Below, piece after piece: positions 51,736 to 64,000 of a stretch of 64,000 nucleotides of DNA. Source of the stretch: Typhlomys cinereus (lineage: Eukaryota > Chordata > Mammalia > Rodentia > Platacanthomyidae). The DNA lies in the NCBI GenBank assembly GCA_023101885.1, contig JALPQD010000159.1, positions 3,503,994 to 3,567,993 of the forward strand, in the 5' to 3' direction. The translations under genes were made by a program, and so were the position numbers. The notes beneath the pieces are model-generated. The model saw nothing but the letters and a program-made list of their open reading frames with translations. It was not told where the DNA came from and did not search any database. The first letter of the stretch is position 1, and each line of letters starts with the position of its first letter.

Positions 51736-52998
51736 GAAGCTTTTGAGATTTAATCAGGATGTCTATTTGCTAATGAAAACATTCCCCAAATTAATCATGG
51801 CTTCTCATAATTTCTTAATACCATACATTTTAACAGTTAGGGAAACACTATTCTAAGGCAAATGATTACTTCTAAAACCATGAGACTTGGTGAGGAATTT
51901 ATTCAAAATCCCATGGACCAACTGATTATTCAATGTTAGTACTATTGGGAACTAACAGAAACATTTATACACATTCAATTTGCTTTTCTAATTATTGCAA
52001 CTTTTCATCATAATAAACCAATTCTCAGAATATTTGAAATACTCATTCAGAGTGCCTATTGTTAGCCTTTATATCTAGCTTGTTTCTTTTGACTTTAGGT
52101 AATCATAAAATTGGAACTATTTTAACTGAATCTATCCATGTGTTTCATATATAAAATTCAGTCTACATAATATTAATGAATTATTAAATAGTTTTCTGGT
52201 ATTTATCAACAGGTATTAATCCGTCTGAAGTGCTTACTCCTCTTAATACATGAAGCCTATCAATTTCTGGAAGAACTTCATTGATTTCCTAATTTTACTG
52301 CAAACATGGGACATCATGTGTTTGCTTCTGCAAATATCAGTTTTTCACATTCTGATAATATTTATAAATGTACCCTTTTCAGCCACTGGACTCATTCATT
52401 TTGATGTTTAGGACCCATAAGTAAGATGTAGAGATACATCCACATGTTACTTGGGTGAATAAAAGCATCATTGGAATCAAAATGTAAATTCATAAGAGGA
52501 TAATTCTAAAAATAATGTAACACAAATAGCTCATTAATTTTTTTCCATTTGATAATTTAATAGTCAAATATTTGGGGATGTTTTAAAAAGTGTTTGATCC
52601 TTGCTTGGAAAGGTGTATATGTGGATAAAAATAAGATGAGAATTTCTTTTTTTACCTGTGAATTTTTTCTGAAATTGAAAGGAATATAAATTTTCATAAT
52701 TACAAAGTATTTTGCAAACTTTTGAGGAGTACCATAGTCTAGTAATGATAGAATCTGAATGGTAAAATGAATTAAATTGCTAATTTTAGAATTTAATAGT
52801 TCTATAATTATAACTATTAAGTATAGCATGATTATTGTAGATTTTTTAGAAAAAACTTCAAAAGAGGAAATATTTTACCTGGTTTAAAAGAGGTAGAGAC
52901 ATTCTTCCATCTGCAAAGAATAAGACAAATTTTGCAGAAAGGAAACAGTCTAGATAAGTATGATAGCATATGAAAATTATCTAGGTATTTCTGACTGT
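51736..52998. other. Unassigned AT-rich DNA
   Basis: No gene or confident repeat recognised. Confidence 0.5.
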
Positions 52999-53412
52999 TA
53001 GTAATAGCTGTCAACCTGACACGTGGGCAGTAAGACTCCTTGCACAACTGAAAGAAATTCTCTAGATTAAGTGGTTTTTAGAAACCTGTAGGAGACTGTC
53101 TTGATGGCTTTGGTTGAGGTGGGAAGTCTTACTCATTGTGCATGGTCCTATTTCCATATAAGAAAGGGAGTTGAACACTGGCAACTTGGAAGGCATGCAC
53201 ACAAGCAGTTATGCATTTCTTCTTGCTCTCTGTGTTCTGGTTGTGGATGTGCAATGAAGAGTTTCTTCTGTACCTGTGGCTGTGACTTTCATATCATGAA
53301 GAGTGAAAACGAAAATATCATTTCTGTGTTGGATGTATAAATGTATAGCCAGTGATGACTTGCAAAGGGTTATTAGATATAAAACTTCACAGAACATAAA
53401 TAAATAAATAAG
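52999..53412 (+). repeat. Rodent interspersed repeat, family unassigned
   Basis: Starts 'agctgtcaacctgacacg', continues with 'ttgatggctttggttgagg' and 'tttccatataagaaaggg', and ends in a (TAAA)n-like run at 53395-53412. Same general layout as the repeats at 26.6 and 28.0 kb. The frame at 53101-53340 lies within it and is not a gene. Confidence 0.6.
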
Positions 53413-53865
53413 AATTTTGATGTACTTGTTATTTGAAATATAATTAATTTATAAATATTAAACTGAAGACAACAACTTAAAAGTGTAAGTAGTGCTTAAA
53501 AGTGTTTAAAAGTGTAAAATAGTCTATACATAGCAAGATATTTACCATTTTTAAGCTTTTGGGATTGGAAATGTGTTCAAGTTCCTACAAAGCCAGAAAT
53601 ATTCTGTCCACAGTATCTGTGACCCCAACATCATTTAAGGCAAATTTCATAGTAAACACTGTGCTATTTCAGGACTTTGGCCATGTAGTTGAAAGGTTCA
53701 TAAATAATAAATAGGCAGTGTCTCATTATCACATACTTCAAGGGAGAAAATGACATCACAAGTCTAGGTTTGAAAGTAATTCATAGTTATATATATAAGA
53801 AGAAGTAGCAAGGAAGTCTAGGACAAAAAGATAAAGGAGAAATTAATAATGGTAATGACAAAAAT
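53413..53865. other. Unassigned AT-rich DNA
   Basis: No gene or repeat recognised. Confidence 0.45.
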
Positions 53866-53869
53866 AATG

Positions 53870-54060
53870 AAGCTATAGACTAATCATTATGAAACAGTCA
53901 TTGTACAAACTACTCTAAATGTTATCATTTAACATTCATCAAAACTCTTAGAGACAGGGCCTTTTTTCTACTGTGCTCATTTTTCAAATATGGAAGGATA
54001 ATCAATTATCCCTTAGCAGATTGAAACTTAACCCTAAATGTCTTGGTTTATATACATACT
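53870..54060 (+). repeat. MIR-like ancient SINE
   Basis: 'gttatcatttaacattcatcaaaactctta' and 'gctcatttttcaaatatggaagg' follow the MIR core ('atctcatttaatcctcacaac', 'ccattttacagatgagg') at the expected spacing. Diverged. Confidence 0.5.
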
Positions 54061-56080
54061 GTCAGTCCATTTCAAACCAATATAATTTTCATGCTCAGTG
54101 TTTAATTGATTCAGTATTTTTTCAAATAATAAGCATATGGTCAAGGCAGATTTTCAATTCAGAAAGTATGACTTGGGAAATATTATTTAAAGTATTTTAT
54201 AATTTACTTTCTTTAAGAAAAGTCAGACCTAACAGAGTGATTTGTAGAGTGATTTCATAATGAAATGATATAAATCACATTAATGTTTATGTCAATGTAG
54301 TGAATATCAAAATGCTGAGTTTATTTTAGTCATTTCTTGATACTTGCTTGATTTATTTTACTTGAATATTTTTATGGGAAAATAAAAGAACAGTCTGACA
54401 GTGGAGAACAGATTGAATGAACTGAGGCTACATATTTTTCAGGAATTTCTTTTCTGACTTTATTATTTCTTCTTGTAGCTTTAGAGACTTGTGGTAGTTC
54501 CACTAGCTTAGGGAGAACTTAAAAAAATGATTTTATTTATAAGAAGTAAGATTTGTGATTTGACTCTTGATTATAATTTAAAGAAGATATTCTCTTACAA
54601 TTCAGTGTTTAGAATTTAAAATAGCAGAATATATTAGTGGTGTCCTCAGTATGTGCTCTTACTCTCTTCCAGAGTGTTAGTAGTGGAAATGTTGCAGGCA
54701 TCTTTATAAGATGTGGCAATTTCAACTTAATGCCAAACTTAGTAGAGTTTTTCATTTTGTTAGCATTACTGTTGTGTTAACTTATCATTTGGCACAAGAT
54801 TTATTCCCACAAATACCACTCAGTAACAAGGAGTCAGAAGACAAAAAAGAGAGCAGGAAGAGAGTGCTATGACAGATGTAACTCAAACACTTTCCAGAAC
54901 ACATACACTCACTGTAATTATTTTTTTGTTGCTTCAGAAGCTCATGATAAACAGGTAACTTACTTGATTACCAAATCTGTCTCAGTAGCTAATATCTGTA
55001 TGCCAAAAATATCTCTGAAATGAAAGTCAATGAAGCTAAAAATGTAAAAAGAGCCATTTAGATAGCTGAGAATGCCATTTCTCAAAGGGATGCATGCTGG
55101 TAAATTCAGAACTTCAGCAACTGTAATCATGTAAATGTTTCTCTTTAGTTTGAATTTCCTTGATGGGAATTTTGTTAACTTGGCAGTCTATTTTAAGGGT
55201 CATAGTACACTTATTCGATTCAATATTTCAACTATGTATGGATCCTGACTCTGTCCCAGATGTTTAAGTGCTGTGAATGAAAATTACCAGAAATTTAAGG
55301 ATGTCAGTTTCCTACTCAAATTCCATCTGATGATCATTAAGAAAAGGCACTAAATAACCCTAATTCAGCAAAATAGATGCCAAATCAGAAGGTGCATAAG
55401 CAAAGTAATTATTTCCATTGAAGAGGTTTCCCTTGAAGATGGTATCCCATTTTATTTATCTTTTTTTAATATCAACCTCAAAATCGGTACTCTCTTTTCC
55501 CCCACAATACTTACACCATCATTTTGAAGTTTTTTCCCATAAGAATTGTTAGATTTGCATGTGATCATTTTTTAATGTGCACACATATTATTAATCTAAC
55601 TTCAGCTTTATTTTTTCTACTTTCTGGATTTTTCTGTCTTATATCACTTGCATCACATGCACAGATGTTCAAATTGTGAGTAAATGAATGATAGATCTCT
55701 TATGTATTGGTCTACATAAGCTTACCACTGACATTCCCCCAAACACAACAGGAAACCTACTCTAACTCAGCCTATTCTAGGAATGTGTCATGATGTGTTT
55801 CTGGTAATAGATGTTTCTATATCATTTCACTCTTCTGCTTTGCTACTTCTTTTAATTCATTTGTATCTCTGTGGTTTTTCAAACTTTCTCTAGATATGTT
55901 GCTCTATTTTACCACTTCCAAGATTTAAAATTGCCTATTCCCTGCTTTTCACTGAAACTATTTAACTTCCTATGAATTATCTGGCATTTGTCTTAATTTG
56001 TATCACTTAAATGTCTCACCTTATTCTTGAAACAAGTCAGTTTTTAATGTGCCTACTGATTATTCAAGTCTCACAGGTAA
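54061..56080. other. Unassigned AT-rich DNA
   Basis: No gene or confident repeat recognised. Confidence 0.45.
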
Positions 56081-56089
56081 TAGACAAGA

Positions 56090-56235
56090 TACATACAGGT
56101 CTAATGTATTTGGGGAAGTACCTTATCAGTCCTTTACATGCCACAGATTGCACAAAATTCTACAGACATTATCTCATTTTAGTCTCATTGAACTGAAGTC
56201 ACTTACTTTGATGAGAAAATGTAAGTCTATTAAAG
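56090..56235 (+). repeat. MIR-like ancient SINE
   Basis: 'ctttacatgccacag', 'ttatctcattttagtctcattg' and 'ctttgatgagaaaatg' resemble the MIR core in order. Diverged. Confidence 0.45.
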
Positions 56236-56239
56236 TGAA

Positions 56240-56840
56240 GGTAGAAAATCTTATATATGTCATTCTACTATTCAAAACTTTTGAAACCTTGTAATTAAAA
56301 TATAACCCAATCAAGAACTTTTAGTTTTTCTGTCAAATCTCATTATTTGTTCTGAATATTTCTTAATGGAAAACATTGGTCTTTGATGTAAAGGAATATT
56401 TCTAGAGTAAAATTGCAATAGTGTTAAGTTTTTGTTGAAATTATCTGGAATGTTTTATAATTTAATTATATTGCATACACAATGACCAAAGTTCACTTTC
56501 TTAAAGATAATTTTAAAAACGAATATTGGATACTATTTCAAATTTTTCTACATATATTTTCTGAGTTATTCTATTTATGTAATGTTGAAGTGATAGTCAG
56601 GAATGTGATTACAGTTCTTAATCCAAATACAATGTTTTCAGTAAAACTAGGTGGTAATCAATGATCTTACGGAATTACTTTAATTTCCCTACTGTGGGGT
56701 GGGAAATCACATTTCGAGAAACATTAGTAAAGATAGACTATAACTGAACTTGGCACAGAATATCCATTTGTTGTTATTAAAACAGCGTTGTGATTAGCCT
56801 TTAGTTTTCTTATTTGCTCTGTATTGGGTGTTTTCTATCT
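56240..56840. other. Unassigned AT-rich DNA
   Basis: No gene or confident repeat recognised. Confidence 0.45.
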
Positions 56841-56849
56841 ATGTTCAGG

Positions 56850-57015
56850 CAATCCTCTGAATTGATTTCTAACTAGGTGACATACTGATACACATTTCTC
56901 TCATCATTTCAGAGAGGAGAGTGAGGCACAGAGGTGTACCAGACACTTTCAGCTGGAGGCTCCAAATGAGACTGAGTCAGCTTTGCTGGAATTCACTCCT
57001 CATTCCTTAGGGTCT
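56850..57015 (+). repeat. MIR-like ancient SINE
   Basis: 'catcatttcagagaggagagtgaggcacagag' resembles the MIR 'cagatgaggaaactgaggcacagag' core, followed by a plausible diverged 3' part. Confidence 0.5.
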
Positions 57016-58373
57016 ATAGTTCAATTCTGCCTGACAAAAACGAGGGAAGGGAGAGAAGAAAATAATGCTGGGGAAACTTCTGCAGCATTATATAAAATGT
57101 GGACACTTTGAAAAATTTTGTGTATTTTTTAAACAGCAGCTTACATTGAAGTCTAGGGCACTTTATCTTTTATCCATACAGTTCCTTTGGGTGAGATTAT
57201 ACTCGCTCATGGTTTCAATAAAATGTGAAAAATTGGAGAATTCTTTCACCAGTCATGACATATAGAGTACAAAATAATATTTAACACATCAGTCCCCAAC
57301 AGAAACTCAAAATTAAAAAAAATGTGAGAGCACCATGGAATTAAGTCAGAACAAAACTTTGCTGAACATATTTGATACCAAATTCCTGTCTAATAATAAA
57401 ATATGCCACATACTTCATGGAGCACCTAGGAAATTACTGTCCTCATTTTTATTATGCATTACATCATTATAGCTTGGCATAAAAACTGCCTATCCTTAAT
57501 ATGTTAAGACAATGCTAAATCATCTTCTTAAGTTACTTTTGTTATGATTATGGTTTTCCTTTTTTTCTAAAATGTTTATATAATTTACTTATTAGGATTC
57601 TAAAGTCAGCTTTGAAGAATTATTAAGGTCTACACATATCCTAAGTATTAATCAATTATGTAAACTCTAAGTCTTTCGTTTTATTTTGATTATAAAAATC
57701 AACTTAATTTAGTATGTTTTATACTTTGTCCTGTCATAATCCAAGTTCTTATGGCTTTCAATGGGGTCTACTCTACAAGAGACAGTGCAGAGCAAGTGGA
57801 AAGAGGAGGACCGGTTCATGAACATCTATCCTCTAAAATTTCTGACAAGAAACTCCAGCATGGGCTTTGACCTCAAGACTTAGAATGTAGTCTATCCACA
57901 GAATCTTTCAGCATTTCCCATAATAGCTTCATTTTCTCCTACAGTATGTTCAAATCTAGCAAAAATACCTTCTTTCCCAAAATCTTTGCACTTCTTCCAT
58001 GCATTTAATTTTTCAGTTCAAGACATGAGATCTGCTATCAATATATCAACTCTTATTATCTATTTCATCAATGGTCTGTATTTTCTTTCTGCTCAAAGTC
58101 CTAGTAAAGTTTTTATGTTCATAACTATATTCAAGCTGTTTTTTTCATAGAATCTGTTAAAGAAGGGTTAATAAACATTCATAAGAAATATTTATTAAAT
58201 GTATTTTGAAAACCTTTGAAATGTCAGTACACAGTTAATTTCTAGAATTATTTAAATACTAAAATTTATCTTTTTGACTCCAGAATGTAGCAGAGTTTAA
58301 TATTTAAAATAAATAGAAAGAATAGACATATAAACATAAGGAAATACAGTGTATAGAAAGTCAAGGAGTTTTT
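57016..58373. other. Unassigned AT-rich DNA
   Basis: No gene or confident repeat recognised. Confidence 0.45.
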
Positions 58374-58404
58374 CTTTTTTATTTATTCAATTGTGCGTGT
58401 GTGC

Positions 58405-58449
<45 letters not shown>

Positions 58450-58653
58450 ACCACGGGACAATTTGGGAACCACCATGGACCACCTCCACCTCCTCCTTGT
58501 TTACTCTGCCCCAGGATTCACAGGCTCTGCCCTACCAGGACCAGAAAGCAGGCCTGCTTCCTCCAGGCATCTAATCCTAGGGTCTAGGATCTGAACTCAG
58601 GACCTTCCACCTGTAAGGTAGAGGCTTAACCCCTGAGCCACCTCTCCAGCACC
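58374..58653 (-). repeat. Young B2-superfamily SINE with long (TG)n
   Basis: Antisense copy: 'tttatttattcaattgtgcg', (TG)n to 58446, 'gaaccacgggacaatttgg', body 'ccaccatggaccacctcc', 'ccctaccaggaccag', head complement ending near 58653. Target duplication is unclear. Frames across it are artefacts. Confidence 0.93.
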
Positions 58654-58684
58654 AAGAAACTTTTTTTTAAGTAGGAGTTGAGAG

Positions 58685-58735
58685 GGCTGAAGAGGTGACT
58701 CAGGGGGTAAGCCTCTGCCTTGCAGGCAGAAATTC
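58685..58735 (+). repeat. B2-superfamily SINE head fragment
   Basis: 'gggctgaagaggtgactcagg' and 'taagcctctgccttgcaggcag' are the first 50 bases of the same SINE, then homology stops. It faces the copy at 58374-58653 head to head with about 30 bp between. Confidence 0.8.
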
Positions 58736-59894
58736 CCAGCATGTGGAGAGAGCTAGAATCTTTTATAGCCTGTGTACTGCTAACCATTGACTCAGAGTTC
58801 TGGGAACTGAGACAAAGAATGGAGGTAGGCATGGTTCCCACAGGACCAGGATGTTCTTTACTGCCCTAGCTGTACAATAAAAATTAAATTACTCTCTCAA
58901 CATCATAATTAATCTCTTATCAATTTGTTTTTGAACAAAATATTTAAAGTGCTCAATTGCTTATCCAAAAACTGTAAGTAACTCAAGTGAAAACTTACTG
59001 AAAAAAATAGAAAAGGTTAGGGATCGTAGAAAACATTTATCATTAATTTGAATTAAATACAAATCCTACACAACAAAACTGTTTGATTAACATAATTATT
59101 TATAAAAATAACCAATAATGATGATCCTCTAAAAGTAGCATCACATTAAAACAGTAATGTTAGAAATTTAACTAACATATACATTAAAAATTTAATAAAA
59201 TACACACATGTATGAAATATCTTGAAAAATTAATTGTGTAAAGGTAATTTACATCTAGGTCTTTGGATAATTATTTAGATTGTACAGTCTAGGATATTTT
59301 ATTTAACAATATTTATTATTTGTTACTGAAATATATTAAAGCTAATATTATCTGATATAGGAAAATGTATTAACTAACTGTGATAATTAACCGTCTCTCT
59401 CTAGATTTAAGTAAGCAAAGTCTAAGTCTAGATAAACACTGTAACTACAAGGATATAAAAATTATCCACTTGGTGATAAAAGCTAAAAATGCATCAGAGT
59501 ATTTTTATATAATCATAAATTATTTGTCTGGGAATAATAATTATTTTTCCATGATCATTTCATAATATCTTAATATTATCTTTCTTAAATATTTGAGTTG
59601 TGTGGTCTTAGAGAACATCACATCAATTTTCTCTTTGGCTCTGGCTATTTGTCTGTTAATGTGCTTGTTTTTTTGTTTATTTCCTCATAGACCACCTGTA
59701 AGAAACATCTAATTTCTTCACTGACCAGGCAAAGGGTATTCAGGAGGTTTATCCATTCTTTTAATAATTGAATTAGTGCTCATGTTTTGGGAATTTTCCA
59801 TCTGCTATGGGTATGGATAGTTAGGCTGGAGTTTGTACCTCAGAACCACACACTGGACTCAGACCCTTGACATTAGTAACTTTATCTTTTGCAA

Positions 59895-59896
<2 letters not shown>
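58736..59896. other. Unassigned AT-rich DNA
   Basis: No gene or confident repeat recognised. Confidence 0.45.
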
Positions 59897-59931
<35 letters not shown>

Positions 59932-60158
59932 CAGAGGGTATTGTGTGATCCTGAGGAGGACCAAGAGTGACTTTGGGAATCATCCTTCATTGCTTCTGCT
60001 TCCTTTTTGCTTTGTTCTGTGATTTCCCAGGCTCAGCCCACCAGGGCAGAAGTGCGTACTGTAGTCATTTCCACCTTAAACATGGGACTGAGGATCTGCA
60101 CTCAAGAGCTTCTCAATGTGAGGCAGAGTCTTAATCTCTAAGTAATCTCTCTAGTACA
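59897..60158 (-). repeat. Older B2-superfamily SINE with (TG)n
   Basis: (TG)n at 59897-59929, then 'tatcagagggtattgtgtg', 'ccaagagtgactttggg', 'attgcttctgcttcc', 'gctttgttctgtgatttcccagg', B-box complement and head complement 'cttaatctctaagtaatctctct'. Same older subfamily as at 19.4 and 24.5 kb. Confidence 0.85.
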
Positions 60159-60623
60159 TCTTTTGCAATTTTATATTCTTTCTTTTTTTTGCAAAATGAA
60201 ACTCACCAACAGAATAAATATCAGATTTTAAAACTCTCAGTCTATCACTGATTCTTTGACTATCCTTTATTCTCCTTATTTTCTTTTTTTTCATGTATTC
60301 ATGTTTCCTTTGAGAGAAGAATGTATAGACCTATATAAACTGCTCACCTAACTTTATGAAAACCACTTTATTGAGTCCTTTCCACAAGCTTTAGAGAAAC
60401 ATGTTAGTTTACCTGCAATGCAAACATTTATATCAAAGTGTCAAATAGGAAAAAAAAATCTCAGAATAATTTGACAGCTTTACTGAAGAAAAACGTCTGT
60501 TTCTGAAGTCAAGAAATGTTGTGTGAGTTTGGCATTTGTGTAGGGAGATGGGATTTGGATATATTCCTAGCTGAAAGAATATCTCAAAAGGGCCTGAGGG
60601 GAGAAATGAGAAACAGCCTTCTG

Positions 60624-60660
<37 letters not shown>

Positions 60661-63600
60661 TGTTTTATTTTAGACTGCAAGATGTCAAGACTGTTCACTG
60701 TTTACTAGTTTCTCAGATTCTGTATCACATTTGCTCTTTGCGTCACAGTCATGAAAGACAACATGTGATACGAAGCATCAGAGTTACAGGGAACTTAATT
60801 CTGTGATTTTTTGATTTGACAGGCAGTAAGGCAATTTATCCTACCATACACTTGCTGTTCTTACAAAAATAGAAATAGTTTATAACATGCTTTTCTGTTT
60901 TGCTACGAGCAGTTATTTTTGGGACTGTTGAGCTTTGACATTGGACATACGAATGAATTGTGGCAGATTCTCTATAAAATCAGCAGTAGTAACTCTTCAT
61001 CGGCCATTGTAGGAACACTACAATTGTATTGACATTCATTTCACACAAAAAAAACGATTACAGAGAAACTCATTTTCAATTATTTCTTCTTTTACTTAAT
61101 TACTAAAGAAAACACACGTGTTTGGCGTAGATAATTAAACCTCTGGTATGTTCAGGACAACTTATAATTCAGATCCAATGCACACAATGCCATTTTATCC
61201 AAACATTTTGAAAGTCCTCTGTAAAGTTAGTGACTATAAGCAAATTTAAAGTAACTAGGAAAACATACTTTTTTAAAGATAATAATGCAGTGCAATAAAT
61301 GTGTGATAAATAACTTTTCCCAGATGAGGTAAAATTATAGCCTAAATGGAAATAGTTCAATGAATGTGGGGTAAAGATTTCATTTACATAATGATCAGTA
61401 AAGGAGAAAGAAAGATACTATTAATAGTTAAAAATAGTCTAAAGAGCTGACACAGACAAGGAATATTGAAGAGTTTGCCCATGGAGAAACAGTTGACTTT
61501 TGCCACGATGGGGGTGGGAAGTGAATCAGCTGTCTCCTGGACAGTACCAAATTTGCATGTGCATAGAAAGAGTTACTTTGCATTGCTTCCATCATTTTCT
61601 TCAAGTTGCAAACTTGGAGCACAGCCTCCACAGAGTAGAACAAGAATCTGATTAACTTGAAATACAAACTCCAGCAAATAAATAATGCATGGTTTTTCAT
61701 TAACTCAGGAATTCCTCCTACACACTTAGAAGAACTGAAGTACAGTCATTGCTTTATGTGTTTTAGCTGTGAGAGAAAGCTAAGCCTGTCCAAAGAAAAT
61801 AACATACATAAAGTTCCTGGAATGAGACTAATTATTGAGTCAGAATATTGTTGAAAAATAAAAGAACCTGGAGCATTTGAAAATACAGTGAATTCCATCC
61901 CGTTTCATAAGCACTACTTTGTGTTTGTATTACTGTTTCATGATTTACTTACATGCACACCAGGCCTTCTTCCTCATTCTTCTCAACCAACCTATGACAC
62001 AGTCCTCCTTTCAATCTTCCATCTCCCTGAATCTCCTTGATTTGCTCCCTTGTCAGAGCTTCCTTCCTATACCAAGTCTGTATGCTGATTCTCCTATCAG
62101 TCTATGACAATGTCTTCCTCATATTTTTATTGGTTTATTTACTGTTTATCCAGTATCCAAAAGGTGTGCATGGATTTTATTAATTCTCAGAAAATTGTTT
62201 AGAAACAAGAATATTTATCAGCTAGAGCCTTTTCCTATTCCATGTTCATATAAATCCATTCATGTCAATATACGTGTGCAAATGGATTTATGATATTTGT
62301 ACTTTACTTACTTATCTGTGACTATAATCAAATCCTCATGCCCAGTTTTTTCCTACCTTTCAGCTGTATAGGAAATGTTATTATTTTATTCCTCAAAACT
62401 TGAGTATGTAGAGATTCAAGTAATTAACCAAATTCTGTCATGGATTACAAGCAATCTTACTCAGAAGCACTGCAAACAGTGTGTTTTTCTGTTTCAATTC
62501 TTCATGTAGTTTCTACACTTTAGCCTCTTATGAGGGACTTTTGCTAATGTAATGTGCTAACAGCATTTCATGCCACACTCATTGGATCTCTCTCTCTCTC
62601 TATCTCACTCACTCTCACTCACGAGCACACACACATGTACATACATACCACTTACACATATCTTCTCAACATGGGTTAAATCATTATAAAATGCTCTCTG
62701 TAAAGAAACATCTGAGCAGTTCCTCCTTGTGGATCTTCTTTTTGAAACCACAAAATATTCAGCATATGGAAATTTCTAAATGAGCTTCTCCACAGCAAGA
62801 GCTTCATTTGACTCTAGAAATGGCTTACTGTTACTCTTGGAGATCTTGACAAATGTTATAATTCTCCACCCTAACCTTGAGTGATTAATATTCTCTCGGA
62901 ATTAAACAATGTATTTTCTTTATATAACCTATCATTATTCACAATTAAAGTTTTTACCTATTTAATATAGTTTTTCCTCAAGTAGAATACATGTTTTGAC
63001 TTACTATTTTATTCTGAGGTCTAGGCTTAAGTCTGACACTGAGAAGACTCTAGATCCCCACTTGAACAAGGGAAATTTTCAGTACAAATACTTTGATGGA
63101 TAAACATCCTAGGTGTCTGTTGGTAGCTTTACTTCTGTGTTCACAAAAACTTATCTCTGAGTATAGCTGGTGAAATTAAGTAGCATGACTGCAGCTCAAA
63201 GGTGGTGGCACACCTCTACGAAGTTCCTTAATGACAGAGCCTCTGTTCCTGTAAAATTCTTATTTTCTTTGTCTTATATTGTGTACATCAATACTCAGTC
63301 AGAAAACTTGTAATATATGAGTTTTGGACCAAAAATATAATTCAAATAAAAACTCAAGTATGATGCAGTTGCTTCATACAAAAATCCTTCCTGAACTCCT
63401 AGTAAATACTAACTTTTTGTTTCCTGAAGGATTGTCTTTTGGCTTACAAGCATCTTCTACGAAGTAATGTGAAATAGCTGCTCACTTTTTTAGAAACTGG
63501 TTGAAATGGAATAATATATTTGTTTCTATGTATACATATTCATGCATGTATGTGTGTATAGACTTACAAACACATAAAGGTTGAGGTAATTTATTCTTTT

Positions 63601-64000
63601 CATCATTTGAAAAACATTTTGGGCTTGTTTGGTTTGAGGTGGTTAAATTGCATACATATGTAAGACCTTGGGTTTGACCCAATCATAAAGAAAATAAAAA
63701 TATAATAAAATAAAATGAGACTAAAGAAAATTTTCTTAAAATGAGATGTAATTTTAATATTTTGATTAATTATAAATCAAATTATTTGATGAAAGAATGA
63801 AAATATATGGTAGATAGAATTTGTCGCTTTTTAGTATTTTCCATTTAATTTTTGAAAATATACAATTGAAAATTTTGTGCAAAATATGTTGGTAATGATA
63901 TTTAATCAAATAAATTACTTGGACAGAAAAACAATTTAAACATGGATTTATTTTTAAATCTAATATCAAGAAGTATTAATGATGGGTCTCTTATACTATA
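60159..64000. other. Unassigned AT-rich DNA
   Basis: No gene or confident repeat recognised, apart from (CT)n at 60628-60656 and a CT/CA-rich patch at 62586-62645. Short frames at 61428-61700 (minus) and 61919-62107 have no recognisable product. Confidence 0.45.
60628..60656. repeat. (CT)n microsatellite
   Basis: About 13 to 14 CT units. Confidence 0.9.

Overview
This window looks like mammalian, specifically rodent, intergenic or intronic DNA. It is AT-rich and I see no intact host protein-coding exon, no open reading frame with a credible cellular product, and no bacterial or phage features. The rodent assignment rests on the repeats: many tRNA-derived SINEs with a B2-superfamily head (TGGCTCAGGGG A-box, GAGTTCGGATCC B-box, AATAAA-rich tail), 7SL-derived B1 fragments, an ID-like element, and L1 copies with the polypurine 3' UTR typical of rodent L1. 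The SINE body downstream of the tRNA head is not that of mouse or rat B2. It fits a B2-superfamily lineage outside the murids (for example the Dip SINEs of jerboas and relatives), but the species cannot be proven from sequence alone.

Layout. 1-8.9 kb: mostly unassigned AT-rich DNA with old SINEs, a diverged L1 3' UTR and a 250-bp polypurine tract. 8.9-12.5 kb: a rearranged block with two interleaved inverted repeats (263 bp at about 98% identity, and 37 bp perfect). It also holds a young SINE flanked by an exceptionally long 88/87-bp direct repeat, and a truncated L1. 12.5-28.9 kb: old L1 pieces, older and younger SINEs, a U2 snRNA 5' fragment and unassigned DNA. 28.98-36.73 kb: a nested stack. 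A near full-length antisense L1 carries a processed pseudogene of GINS1 (DNA replication complex subunit PSF1) in its reverse-transcriptase region and a SINE in ORF2. A second SINE splits the L1's own target-site duplication. 37-46.6 kb: two more young SINEs, an L1 3' fragment, and a second long antisense L1 with an internal ORF2 deletion and tandem 5' UTR monomers. 49.2-51.7 kb: an L1 with a 5' inversion (twin priming). 52-64 kb: AT-rich DNA with MIR-like fragments, a rodent interspersed repeat and SINEs.

What is present is a record of L1-driven retrotransposition: L1 copies of several ages, SINEs of at least two subfamilies, and L1-mobilised cellular RNAs (GINS1 mRNA, U2 snRNA). Nothing here encodes an interacting gene system. 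The most unusual observations are the 88-bp target duplication around a SINE and the interleaved inverted repeats in the same 3.5-kb block.
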